Origin: a virus
IMG/VR virus record: IMGVR_UViG_3300047646_000007
Span: 1-42,160 of that record
Length of the DNA stretch: 42,160 nt
Reading direction: 5' to 3' (one strand)
Position 1 is the first letter of the stretch, and each line of letters starts with the position of its first letter. Shown here piece by piece: positions 22,890 through 30,141 of the stretch. Under the pieces are notes generated by a model. The model saw only the letters and a program-made list of their open reading frames with translations. It ran no database searches and was not told the origin of the DNA. Position numbers and translations under genes: made by a program.

Positions 22890-22915
22890 CCGGGAGGGTG
22901 AATTCACCCTCCCGG
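22890..22915. repeat. 26-bp perfect palindrome
   Basis: Centred on GAATTC with 13-base arms beginning CCGGGAGGGTGAA. It lies between two leftward genes, seven bases after a stop. It can fold as a terminator-like or ribosome-site-masking hairpin, but has no T tract. Confidence 0.85.
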
Positions 22916-22922
22916 TTGACAA

Positions 22923-23156
22923 TCAAGATATAATGCCCGCTTTCAGCATTACGTGAACCATGCGCCCATAATAGCCTTGTAAAGACCGGTAGAGGCCGGT
23001 ATCGTAGATATACTGCCACGCTATGATTACCTCTTCCTCGGAGGCGCGTTCCTCCTCTATGACTTCAATCGCTTTTAAAGCGTCAAGGCTCTTATAAAAT
23101 TCGCCGCCCTGTTCGGGATTTTTTTGTTTTTCTATTGATTGACAAGTTTGTGACAT
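22923..23156 (-). CDS. Small helical protein behind a palindromic operator
   Basis: A 77-aa helical acidic protein. ATG 23156 with GGAG upstream is preferred over an in-frame TTG. The GGCAAANTTTGCC palindrome (23171-23183) is directly upstream of the binding site. No family is recognised. Confidence 0.65.
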   Translation of the reverse strand: MSQTCQSIEKQKNPEQGGEFYKSLDALKAIEVIEEERASEEEVIIAWQYIYDTGLYRSLQGYYGRMVHVMLKAGIIS

Positions 23157-23170
23157 AATTATCTCCAATT

Positions 23171-23183
23171 GGCAAAGTTTGCC
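23171..23183. promoter_or_regulatory. Dispersed palindrome copy 4, in the leader of the 77-aa gene
   Basis: GGCAAAGTTTGCC, 15 bases before the leftward ATG at 23156. No good promoter is visible next to it; it could block transcription or read-through. Confidence 0.7.
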
Positions 23184-23231
23184 ACACTATGATTTTTTGG
23201 CAGCCTATAACGCCGACTGCCGAGCGCAGAT

Positions 23232-23510
23232 CTAGAACCAAGCCCTGATAATCTCGAAAAAAGTTTTGGGAATAACCTCCAATTCCTTTTCCGTTACCCA
23301 CCAATTACCAGCGGGGTAACTCTGCCACACGCCTTGGGTATTGTCGAATTCTCCCGACGTAAAACCCACTAGTACTAAATCGCTTCCACAACCACCGTTG
23401 ATTTCTAAAACGGTTCCCGTGGCTCCCGATTCGTACCAAAGTGTCACAACGGGGTCAACAACGCGCACCTTCATGCCCTTACCAATGACATTACCTTTTG
23501 AATCTTTCAT
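23232..23510 (-). CDS. Small SH3-like protein with structured leader
   Basis: A 92-aa protein with GGAGG before the ATG. GKGMKVRVVDPVVTL ... GATGTVLEING ... LVLVGFTSGEFDN ... WWVTEKELEVIP fits an SH3-like barrel. Its leader (23511-23611) folds into several helices, so its translation or transcription may be under RNA control. Function unknown. Confidence 0.65.
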   Translation of the reverse strand: MKDSKGNVIGKGMKVRVVDPVVTLWYESGATGTVLEINGGCGSDLVLVGFTSGEFDNTQGVWQSYPAGNWWVTEKELEVIPKTFFEIIRAWF

Positions 23511-23611
23511 AAATCCTCCGTAAAATAGTTTCGACCTTCTGGTCTCTTCAGCCCGGTTGGAATAAACCGAGGACTATCTGCGGGTTACAAGGCCACCCGC
23601 GGGGCTGAAGA
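23511..23611 (-). ncRNA. Structured leader RNA candidate
   Basis: In leftward reading a 9-bp stem (CTTCAGCCC 23610-23602 with GGGCTGAAG 23554-23546) closes a junction with two arms: GCGGGT/ACCCGC (23600-23595, 23585-23580; 9-base loop) and GGTT/AACC (23568-23565, 23558-23555; 6-base loop). An 11-base strand AGATAGTCCTC joins them. A further hairpin GACC-AGAA-GGTC (23544-23533) precedes the ribosome binding site. It sits between two genes of one operon. It could be a riboswitch-like element, ribozyme or RNA-processing site; no known class was recognised. Confidence 0.6.
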
Positions 23612-23872
23612 TTATTCAGTATACTTGGTAAAGTTTTCCGGGATAGGATATTGCTCCCGTTTCAAGTCGTTGTACAGGTCTGACGCATCATAAAGACGAT
23701 GGGGCTGCCCGTTCATAGCCTTTCCGATTTCAGTGAGTGCATGAAAACGCGGATGTAAGGTTCGAAATTGAACGCTCCGGAATATCAAGTCTGTGTGCTC
23801 AATAAATTCTTGCGTACGTTTGGCTAATTTTCGGCCCGACAAATTCTTTTGAAACGACTGTAAAACTCCCAT
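23612..23872 (-). CDS. Small basic helical protein
   Basis: An 86-aa protein with GAGGA upstream. Basic and helical (KLAKRTQEFIEHTDLIFRSVQF). No family is recognised. Its stop lies at the edge of the structured leader. Confidence 0.6.
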   Translation of the reverse strand: MGVLQSFQKNLSGRKLAKRTQEFIEHTDLIFRSVQFRTLHPRFHALTEIGKAMNGQPHRLYDASDLYNDLKREQYPIPENFTKYTE

Positions 23873-23930
23873 AATATTCCTCTACTTTCTTGAAAGGGTG
23901 ATTTTTTTTGCGCATAACCTACGCGGTCAA

Positions 23931-24172
23931 TTACTGAATAGCTATCTTTATTGCTTCGCGCTCCGTGTCTGTAATGCGTGGATCGTTGGACAATTCACGC
24001 AGTACTGTGTCAAAAGTATGGGCTTCCCATGTGCGATCAGGTAGTAAACTGTATTGCGGATGGGCGTAATAAATCCTTCTCGAAACAGAGTCGCGGTATG
24101 CTTGAACCCATTCCGGGTATTTTTAACACGACACACTACATAATTTCCAGCGCCGATATCAACCGTTCTCAC
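23931..24172 (-). pseudogene. Frameshifted small gene (GTG start)
   Basis: Starts at GTG 24172 with GGAGG upstream, overlapping the previous stop (GTGA). The first 17 codons read well up to an A5 run (24124-24120). In that frame the protein then becomes unconvincing, while the -1 frame continues with a well-formed ~63-aa tail (KYPEWVQAYRDSVSRRIYY ... TDTEREAIKIAIQ) to a TAA at 23931. That tail has no start of its own. One extra A would restore an 80-aa protein. It may be a sequencing error, slippage at the A run, or a true disruption. Confidence 0.65.
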
Positions 24173-24390
24173 GGAACCTCCAATTCAAAAACCAATTTTG
24201 TTAGATAAGGTACTATACCGTTCATTCCAAATACTTCCACATATTCACCGTCGCGTTCTAACACAAAGAACGAATCATACGGTGCAGCCTCAGGCCCCAG
24301 ATAACTCTTGATTTCTTGAACGTTCTGAGAATCACTAACGAAAGTAAAAGAATCATCAAGGTCTTGAACGTACAATATTTTATCTATCAT
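24169..24390 (-). CDS. Small acidic protein
   Basis: A 73-aa strongly acidic protein with GAGAGG upstream (DLDDSFTFVSDSQNVQEI ... RDGEYVEVFG). Mixed alpha/beta, no family recognised. Overlaps the next start as GTGA. Confidence 0.6.
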   Translation of the reverse strand: MIDKILYVQDLDDSFTFVSDSQNVQEIKSYLGPEAAPYDSFFVLERDGEYVEVFGMNGIVPYLTKLVFELEVP

Positions 24391-24402
24391 AATAAACCTC
24401 TC

Positions 24403-24693
24403 TTACAGAGAAACAGTATTACCGTCTACCCACTGCCAATATTGTGGGGCTAATTGGCCGTAAACTCTACCTGAAGGGTTGTCTAGCAAAGTATAGAACA
24501 GAGAGCGAAATACGTTTTCAACTTTGCCGAGGGGAGCGAACCCAGAACCGTTCTCGTGAGTATATGAATACCCAGTTTTGTCCTTTACGCACCGGAACAA
24601 TTCCCGGCCACATTTATTTGTCGCCCACAATATGACGCCATCGTCAATAAGTGATGGGTGAGACTTCAATTGATACGTAGTCAATGCTTGCAT
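24403..24693 (-). CDS. Hypothetical protein
   Basis: A 96-aa protein starting at ATG 24693 with GAGG upstream. An upstream extension exists but overlaps the next gene and lacks a site. LIDDGVILWATNKCGRELFRCV ... YSYTHENGSG ... PQYWQWVDG suggests a small beta-rich domain. No family is recognised. Confidence 0.6.
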   Translation of the reverse strand: MQALTTYQLKSHPSLIDDGVILWATNKCGRELFRCVKDKTGYSYTHENGSGFAPLGKVENVFRSLFYTLLDNPSGRVYGQLAPQYWQWVDGNTVSL

Positions 24694-24700
24694 AGACACC

Positions 24701-24856
24701 TCACTTTGAAAGATAAGACCTAACGAGACTACGAATCCCGGCCAATGTATTGGCATACACAAAATGACCGTTTACATAAGAAAACCATCTCAAGCGGTAC
24801 GCGGGGTGTGTCTCGCGCCAAATCGTACAATGATGATAAAACGAGTGTAAAATCAT
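24701..24856 (-). CDS. Very small basic protein
   Basis: A 51-aa frame with AGGAGG seven bases before ATG 24856. Basic and aromatic-rich (SFYHHCTIWRETHPAYRLRW), ending seven bases before the next gene. The strong site and tight spacing make it credible. It may be the first gene of the main leftward operon. Confidence 0.6.
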   Translation of the reverse strand: MILHSFYHHCTIWRETHPAYRLRWFSYVNGHFVYANTLAGIRSLVRSYLSK

Positions 24857-25220
24857 GGCATAACCTCCTCTCTGCTGCTAAGGTGAATGTTCTGTGTCTC
24901 TCTTACAGTTATAAGTATAGGCCGTTTGTATACGGAGTATAGTGTCATATGTAACAAAAAAGAGATTACATTCAACACTTGACAACGATGCTTTATCGTG
25001 AAACATAATGACGTTCTCAGTGTGTAGTGAGGTGGCGATTCAGTGAATGACCATTATCCATACCAAACCTATATAATCGGCGCTCTCACGGCCCGTGGTG
25101 CCCTGATAATTCCTGGTGCACGGATAAATAGTAGACAATGATAAAAAATACCTAACGGTTGGTATGTTTTTGTGCGGATCGGTGGCAAATTTTGCCAATA
25201 TGCCGGGCCCTGGACAACAA
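24857..25220. other. Gene-poor regulatory region
   Basis: No supportable gene in 364 bases. It includes ACGAT-GCTTT-ATCGT (24984-24998), a rightward TATAAT (25072-25077) followed by GC-rich folds and a small hairpin ATACC/GGTAT with five T residues (25148-25171), and palindrome copy 5 (25184-25196). A leftward operon leader and perhaps a rightward small RNA lie here; both are guesses. Confidence 0.45.
25184..25196. promoter_or_regulatory. Dispersed palindrome copy 5
   Basis: GGCAAATTTTGCC, non-coding, between the terminator at 25221 and the leftward operon start. Confidence 0.7.
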
Positions 25221-25246
25221 AAATCCCCCGGCCGACTACCGGGGAA
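25221..25246 (-). terminator. Leftward terminator
   Basis: Leftward reading: CCCCGG ... CCGGGG (25244-25239, 25231-25226) followed by a GATTTTTG tail. It lies 20 bases after the 94-aa gene. Confidence 0.8.
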
Positions 25247-25266
25247 TTGGCTGCGTAGTATGAAAC

Positions 25267-25551
25267 CTATCTGAAATCTGCTTTATTGACAGGCTCCGAG
25301 GTGACAAGCACTGTGTCCTGGGTGAACTCAACCTTCGCGGCGTCTGCAATAAGGTTCACGAAGTCTATGTTTTTGTCAGTGATCGTGAATAATTGCGTTA
25401 CTTCGTCGGGTATGAGGGCCCCAGCATCGTTTACCCAATAACCCGTCGATTGAACAGCGGTACAACCGCCGTATACAACTGATATTTTGACCGCGTATGC
25501 TTCAACTGCTTTGCGTGAGTGCGTTGGAAGGTAGAGCGTGTATTTATTCAT
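25267..25551 (-). CDS. Hypothetical protein, single-gene unit
   Basis: A 94-aa protein; ATG 25551 has GGAG upstream, while an in-frame TTG four codons earlier overlaps that site. MNKYTLYLPTHSRKAVEAYAVKISVVYGGCTAVQSTGYW is followed by an acidic beta-rich half. The sequence YGGCTA ... GYW resembles small proteins found in other phages and plasmids, but no function is known. It is isolated between two gene-poor stretches with its own terminator. Confidence 0.7.
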   Translation of the reverse strand: MNKYTLYLPTHSRKAVEAYAVKISVVYGGCTAVQSTGYWVNDAGALIPDEVTQLFTITDKNIDFVNLIADAAKVEFTQDTVLVTSEPVNKADFR

Positions 25552-26146
25552 TGTATTCTCCAAGTCTAGACCGGGCCAAATTACCCAGATACACTAAGGT
25601 TACTGCTATTCTAGAGCCCTTGCAATATGACATTCGACACGTTTATTTGTTCTATTTATCCGAGGCTCGACATGCACTCGCCGATCATGGCAGCAACCGC
25701 CCACCCCAATTGGCTGCACGCGCACACATGATTATTCACACATGGCCACACACGACGAAGAAGAAAATACACCGCAGGTATACCCACCGCTCCCATTGTT
25801 GTTGCTATCTCTGTGTGTGTTGGCGTGCCAGCTAAAAATGCGCGATAAAAATTATCAAAAAATAGTTTAGGCCCTTTTTGTTCGGTCAAGTATTATCTAT
25901 AATAGCCAAAGGATTGATTATTTAAGGCCAAAAACATGGATAACAGACGATATATGTCTATTTGCCCATATAAACAAAGAAAGGGGCCTTAAAATTGATC
26001 CTAGAGCATAACCGACGTACGTTATGAATTGAATATATAACCAAATTGGAAAGAGGGTATTGTATAATGTTTGTATAACGCAAACGACCCCTATTTTTCA
26101 AAGGGTCGTTGCTGATCTCTGGTTCGTATACGAAGTCTGGATCAAG
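25552..26146. other. Gene-poor region before tRNA-Pro
   Basis: About 595 bases without a well-supported gene. A leftward frame at 25796-25656 (46 aa, two hydrophobic stretches) has no convincing ribosome binding site. Visible elements are an interrupted palindrome CATAAC ... GTTATG (26007-26026) around ACGTACGT, several AT-rich -10-like boxes, and the hairpin at 26083-26110. Confidence 0.45.
26083..26110. terminator. Hairpin downstream of tRNA-Pro
   Basis: AACGACCC/GGGTCGTT, 8-bp perfect stem with a 12-base T/A-rich loop. It could end or process the tRNA transcript; the T tract is weak. Confidence 0.55.
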
Positions 26147-26219
26147 TAGCGGAGAGAGGACTCGAACCTCCAACCCCGAGCTTCCAAGGCCCGTGCGCTG
26201 CCAATTGCGCTACTCCACT
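26147..26219 (-). tRNA. tRNA-Pro (anticodon TGG)
   Basis: 73 bases with all arms: acceptor AGTGGAG/CTCCGCT (one G-T), D-arm GCGC/GCGC, anticodon arm CGGGC/GCTCG with loop CTTGGAA (anticodon TGG), variable GGGTT, T-arm GGAGG/CCTCT around TTCGAGT, discriminator A. CCA is not encoded. It reads codon CCA and may supplement the host pool. Confidence 0.9.
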
Positions 26220-26299
26220 ATAGTTCGACCGGGTACGGAATTTCACCGATAAAAACGGCGCCTATAACGCTCCTGTCTAGCAAATTTATTTTACCACAA

Positions 26300-26950
26300 T
26301 TATTTTCCCCATTTGCCTTTTCTCACTAATTGGCCAATCACAGCATAAACCGCTGCGTCCATATAGGCGTCATCAACGGATTCGTTCTTTGGTTCTTTTG
26401 GTTTGTCGTACTCGGCCTGTTCAACCTTCAGTTTGAAACCAGAGAGATTCATAAGTCTGGCAATTTTATCCCACAATCGTACTACTACCCCAAGTTGTCC
26501 GGTACCCAGGATATTCGCTGTGGAGTAATCTGCGTTCTTATCCAGGTGAGTTCGATACATAGACATGATCGTATCAATAAAGGCGGCGCATTGTTCTGGG
26601 GACGTTTTTTCCGTTGGATGCGTCTCGGGAACATCTGGGTAATAATAAATTGGTATGCTTCTGTTTTGGGCAAACGCGATCTCTTGGATTGTGCCAATAC
26701 TGTGCTCATAATTTGGCATAACTACCATAGCATCACACCTGGCAATCATTTGAAAGTCGCCTTCAAGCCACACCTTTTCGTCAAGTGTGTCCATAGAAAG
26801 TTTCATTGGAAAGTCGGTGTTAGCGTGCGGACAAATAACCGCGTGGCCTTTTTTCCACAACACGAGTGCCACAAATTTTGCAGCTTTGATATTGTCTTCA
26901 ACGGATTTTACGCCATTGGCCTTTATTGGGCCCGCCAAATAAATAAGCAT
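26300..26950 (-). CDS. Deoxyribosyltransferase-like / NMAD1 fusion protein
   Basis: A 216-aa protein with AAGGAGG before ATG 26950. Residues 1-~110 (MLIYLAGPIKANG ... HAVICPHANTDFP ... DAMVVMPNYEHSIGTIQEI) match the DUF4406 type of nucleoside 2-deoxyribosyltransferase-like fold. Residues ~130-216 (KNADYSTANILGTG, GVVVRLWDKIARLMNL, ESVDDAYMDAAVYAVIG) match NMAD1 (DUF1599), a domain linked to modified nucleotides. Together they suggest handling of unusual nucleotides or DNA base modification. It is the first leftward gene, divergent from the virion block. Confidence 0.85.
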   Translation of the reverse strand: MLIYLAGPIKANGVKSVEDNIKAAKFVALVLWKKGHAVICPHANTDFPMKLSMDTLDEKVWLEGDFQMIARCDAMVVMPNYEHSIGTIQEIAFAQNRSIPIYYYPDVPETHPTEKTSPEQCAAFIDTIMSMYRTHLDKNADYSTANILGTGQLGVVVRLWDKIARLMNLSGFKLKVEQAEYDKPKEPKNESVDDAYMDAAVYAVIGQLVRKGKWGK

Positions 26951-26993
26951 TGAATCCTCCTTTTTTGGATTTCTTTTATTATACATCTTTTTG

Positions 26994-27002
26994 TGTTATA
27001 AT
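26994..27002 (+). promoter_or_regulatory. Extended -10 promoter for the virion block
   Basis: TGTTATAAT in the short divergent gap. Just downstream is ACCTTATACAAA (27004-27015), also found in the promoter at 39.6 kb. Confidence 0.55.
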
Positions 27003-27037
27003 GACCTTATACAAACGTTACACATAAGGAGAAAAAA

Positions 27038-27607
27038 ATGTCTTCACAACCTACGCAAAACAATAATCAACAACCCGTAATGTCATACAATAGCTATACT
27101 GGCACCCCATATAATCAGCAAACTCGCGAAAGTATTCCTCCTCAATATAACGGAATGATGGATAAGCGAGTGTTGCAAGCCTTGGGTTATGCAGTGCGTC
27201 GGTTGGGAGAATCGTATCAAACTCAACAACCTTTTACTCCAGTGGCGCCCAATGATCCAAATTCCTATATAAAATATTCTCCTTTGTCTTCTAATCCAAT
27301 TGTTAACAATCAAAATACACAACTCCAAACACATACATCGGCAAACACAAATCCGGTGAAGTCCCCAAGCCAGTCAAGTGACGATATATTACAAAAAATA
27401 TCGGATTGGCTTCGCCAACTGGATCAAGGTGCGCAGTCAACCAATCAATGGTGGAACCAGAACACCCCTACTCAATATACGCAGCAATTGAATAATCCCC
27501 AAAACGTTTTGCCTTTATTCACCGGAATATTTGGTCAAGATTCTGGCACGAAATTGTATAATGGAATCGCCAATGCGTGGAGCAAAATTCAAGGAGCTCA
27601 AAAATGA
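27038..27607 (+). CDS. Q/N-rich virion-block protein
   Basis: A 189-aa protein with AAGGAG upstream. The first ~40 and the 85-125 region are Gln/Asn/Pro/Ser-rich and probably disordered; the rest has short helices (LQALGYAVRRLGES, DDILQKISDWLRQL). It opens the virion operon ahead of the terminase. Composition and place suggest a virion or head-associated protein; no family is recognised. Confidence 0.65.
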   Translation: MSSQPTQNNNQQPVMSYNSYTGTPYNQQTRESIPPQYNGMMDKRVLQALGYAVRRLGESYQTQQPFTPVAPNDPNSYIKYSPLSSNPIVNNQNTQLQTHTSANTNPVKSPSQSSDDILQKISDWLRQLDQGAQSTNQWWNQNTPTQYTQQLNNPQNVLPLFTGIFGQDSGTKLYNGIANAWSKIQGAQK

Positions 27608-27891
27608 AAAATACTAAACAGCCAACATTGGAAGAGATTATGGCTCTTCTTTCTCAGCAAAAAGTAAACCCGGTTCAAATGCAACAGCCAAATCCGGATA
27701 TGATGGGGTCTGCATATCCTTCTCCTATGGCTCCGAACCCAGGAATGGGCCAGGAGCCTCCTGACAATTCACTGCCGCCTATACCAGTCAATAAACCCAG
27801 TAAGGGCGTCAGTAAAAAAACCACGAAAAAATCTAGCAAAAACATTATAAAATCAGTAAAGAAAAATGCGGCAAAGAAAGGGAAAAAATAA
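27604..27891 (+). CDS. Small protein with Lys-rich tail
   Basis: A 95-aa protein starting at 27604 (AAGGAG, ATGA overlap). A short N-terminal helix is followed by a Pro/Met/Asn-rich linker and a Lys-rich C terminus of about 30 residues, likely to bind DNA or RNA. No family is recognised. Confidence 0.6.
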   Translation: MKNTKQPTLEEIMALLSQQKVNPVQMQQPNPDMMGSAYPSPMAPNPGMGQEPPDNSLPPIPVNKPSKGVSKKTTKKSSKNIIKSVKKNAAKKGKK

Positions 27892-27893
27892 TT

Positions 27894-28028
27894 ATGCTAA
27901 AAAAGGGGTCGTCCAGAAAAACTATTTCGGATAATATAAAAACAGAAGTAAAAGCAGGACGCCCACAAAAACAGGCAGTGGCTATCGCGCTTAGTTTAGC
28001 CAAGAAGAAAGGCAAGAAAAAGAAATGA
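27894..28028 (+). CDS. Small basic phage protein (DUF6496-like pattern)
   Basis: A 44-aa protein, two bases after the previous gene. It has AGRPQKQAVAIALSLAKK before a Lys-rich tail, the recurrent AG-P-KQAVAIAL pattern of a short, widespread phage protein family of unknown function. Its stop overlaps the next ATG (ATGA). Confidence 0.65.
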   Translation: MLKKGSSRKTISDNIKTEVKAGRPQKQAVAIALSLAKKKGKKKK

Positions 28029-28450
28029 AATTTCGTGCCATTCCAAGTGACTTTACGTGGCTAAAACAATCAAAGGTTGCCCGTCTTGTCTTGGAACTCA
28101 ATATCGGAAATGGCAAACTGTTGCCAGAAGTTGTCGAGTGGCTTGAGACCAATCAGTGTATTCGTGTCACCATAAAAGGAAAAAAAGAAGTAGTAAGTTT
28201 TTGGGGCGCGATGAATAGATATAAACAAATGTTCGACAAGGGTCTTGGTTTTCTCATCGACATACCTAACGCAAAAGACGTTGCTTTTCAACTCCAAAAT
28301 TTGGTAGATGATCCAGAGTTTGTTGAAGTTGTGATTGAAAAGGAGAAAATACCTTATGGTTTTGAGAAATACTTCGGGGCAGATCGTAAAGGGATCACCA
28401 CCCGCAAACCCGGATGGTCGTCCTCCAAAAGAACGAAGTCTAACCAGTAA
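28025..28450 (+). CDS. Hypothetical protein
   Basis: A 141-aa protein, ATGA-coupled, alpha/beta with a basic C-terminal tail (GITTRKPGWSSSKRTKSNQ). It overlaps the next gene by 95 bases in another frame, an unusually long overlap. No family is recognised; location suggests DNA packaging support. Confidence 0.6.
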   Translation: MKFRAIPSDFTWLKQSKVARLVLELNIGNGKLLPEVVEWLETNQCIRVTIKGKKEVVSFWGAMNRYKQMFDKGLGFLIDIPNAKDVAFQLQNLVDDPEFVEVVIEKEKIPYGFEKYFGADRKGITTRKPGWSSSKRTKSNQ

Positions 28451-28814
28451 ACTGACAAAAGTTTTATCTGGTTCTTATTCTATAAAAACAGAGGGCCCCG
28501 AAAAAGAAATTATTCCCCTAGATACCATCGTGGATTATATTATTCAGGGATGTTTATTTGGAAAAATAACCACCGTCGAGGGGGAGACCGTTACTTTTAC
28601 GGCGGAGCAATATCAGAAATTTATTTTTGATACGATCAATCGCGTTGACGGGTCTCCTCTTCAAAGAACAGATACCACGTTACACGCACCTATTTTATAC
28701 GACGCCTTTAGAACTGTCTCCGAAAATAAAGAAGACGAAATTGTAGAAGGACAGGTAAAACAATTGTCAAATAACGATGAGGATGACGATGAAGAAACAG
28801 CGCCAATGGAGTGA
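28356..28814 (+). CDS. Small-terminase-like protein
   Basis: A 152-aa protein starting at ATG 28356 (AAGGAG 11 bases upstream). The N terminus has SPPANPDGRPPKERSLTSKL, the NP-GRP-K pattern of DUF5681-like proteins often found before terminase genes. The C terminus is very acidic (NNDEDDDEETAPM). Position directly before the large terminase supports a small-subunit or packaging-regulator role, by inference. Confidence 0.7.
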   Translation: MVLRNTSGQIVKGSPPANPDGRPPKERSLTSKLTKVLSGSYSIKTEGPEKEIIPLDTIVDYIIQGCLFGKITTVEGETVTFTAEQYQKFIFDTINRVDGSPLQRTDTTLHAPILYDAFRTVSENKEDEIVEGQVKQLSNNDEDDDEETAPME

Positions 28815-30141
28815 TCTTTTTACTCCAACAGAAAAACAACTCGAGGCCCTTCAATCAATCAGGGATCATCGATTTGTTTTATACGGTGGCGCTCGTGGTG
28901 GTGGAAAGTCAATGCTTCTTCGTTGGTGGCTGCTGCAAATATTACTTGAGTATCACAGCATGGGAATTGACAATGTGCGCGTGATGCTGGCTTGTGAAAG
29001 TTATCCAGTTCTTACTGACCGCCAGGTATCCAAAATAAACATTGAGTTTCCAAAAGAATTCGGGGAAGTCAAGACCACAAAAACAGATGGTTTTGGTTTC
29101 TTTTTGAGAGAAGAATACGGCGGCGGTGCAATCCTTTTGCGCAACCTTGACGAACCAGATAAATACATGGGCGCAGAGTTTGCCGCTATCGGTATCGATC
29201 AGATTGAGAAGACCTCAAAAGAAACCTTCAATATTCTAATTGGATCGCTTCGTTGGCCCGGGATCAAACGACCTCGTTTTGTAGCAACCGCCAACCCGGG
29301 TGGTCAATTATGGGTAAAGCAATTATGGATTGACCGTCAGTTCCCAGATGAAATGAAACCGTTTGAACAAGAATTTTCTTTTGTTCAGGCTTTGCCAAAA
29401 GACAATTCCTATTTGGACGAGTCGTATTGGACAACGTTACATATGCTTCCAGAAATGTTACAAAAAGCCTGGATTGATGGAGACTGGAACATATTTTCTG
29501 GTCAAGCATTTCCTCAATGGGGAGATCGGCATATTATTGATCCGTTTGAAATACCTGTGGACTGGCCCAGATGGATCGGAATAGATTGGGGATACGCAGC
29601 GCCGTTCGCTGTGTCGTGGGTGGCGAAAGACCCAATTACTACACGCGTATACATGTATCGAGAACTAAGAAAAACGCGAATAACAGACAGAGCCCAGGCG
29701 AAAATGATTCAGGACTATACCCTTCCGCAAGAACATATATTGGCAAACTTTGCCGATCCGTCGATGTGGTCAAAAAAGAATATCGCAGACGTTGTTACCA
29801 GCACATACGATGAGTATCTTTCTCAGGGTTTGTACTTGCAAAAAGGGGACAATAACCGGCTCTCTGGAAAGAGAAAAATAGATCGACTTCTTGAGAATCT
29901 TTCAGATGGAAAACCCGGATTGGTTGTTTTCCGAACGTGTACAAACTGGATTGAGACATTCCCTTATTTGGTTGTAAACGAGCCCGGTCATGGAGATATT
30001 GAAGATGTTAACACAAAGGGAGACGACCATCTTTACGATGCTCTCAAATATGCCCTAAGCTCAGTTCGATCAGATATCGATCTTGTCAAAATGAAAGTTC
30101 AGCAATCAGTAAATCCTATGTGGAGAATGAAAAATATATGA
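28789..30141 (+). CDS. terL: Terminase large subunit
   Basis: A 450-aa packaging motor. ATG 28789 is chosen for its GAGGA; ATGs four and two codons earlier are possible. Walker A GGARGGGKS at 33-41, Walker B-like IGIDQIE (D137), an adenine-binding ATANPGG region, then a RuvC-like nuclease with D266 in IGIDWGYAAP and a late acidic motif GDDHLYDALKYAL. It should cut and translocate DNA into the prohead. Length is typical. It contains palindrome copy 6 (29742-29754). Its stop overlaps the portal start. Confidence 0.96.
   Translation: MKKQRQWSDLFTPTEKQLEALQSIRDHRFVLYGGARGGGKSMLLRWWLLQILLEYHSMGIDNVRVMLACESYPVLTDRQVSKINIEFPKEFGEVKTTKTDGFGFFLREEYGGGAILLRNLDEPDKYMGAEFAAIGIDQIEKTSKETFNILIGSLRWPGIKRPRFVATANPGGQLWVKQLWIDRQFPDEMKPFEQEFSFVQALPKDNSYLDESYWTTLHMLPEMLQKAWIDGDWNIFSGQAFPQWGDRHIIDPFEIPVDWPRWIGIDWGYAAPFAVSWVAKDPITTRVYMYRELRKTRITDRAQAKMIQDYTLPQEHILANFADPSMWSKKNIADVVTSTYDEYLSQGLYLQKGDNNRLSGKRKIDRLLENLSDGKPGLVVFRTCTNWIETFPYLVVNEPGHGDIEDVNTKGDDHLYDALKYALSSVRSDIDLVKMKVQQSVNPMWRMKNI
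29742..29754. repeat. Dispersed palindrome copy 6
   Basis: GGCAAACTTTGCC, exact, inside the terminase gene. Confidence 0.7.

Noticed and set aside
25656-25889. 77-aa leftward frame in the gene-poor region
   Set aside because: It would start at TTG without a ribosome site; the internal ATG also lacks one. Mentioned only within the region entry.
26330-26953. 207-aa rightward frame
   Set aside because: It is the antisense shadow of the deoxyribosyltransferase/NMAD1 gene, which has clear motifs and AAGGAGG.
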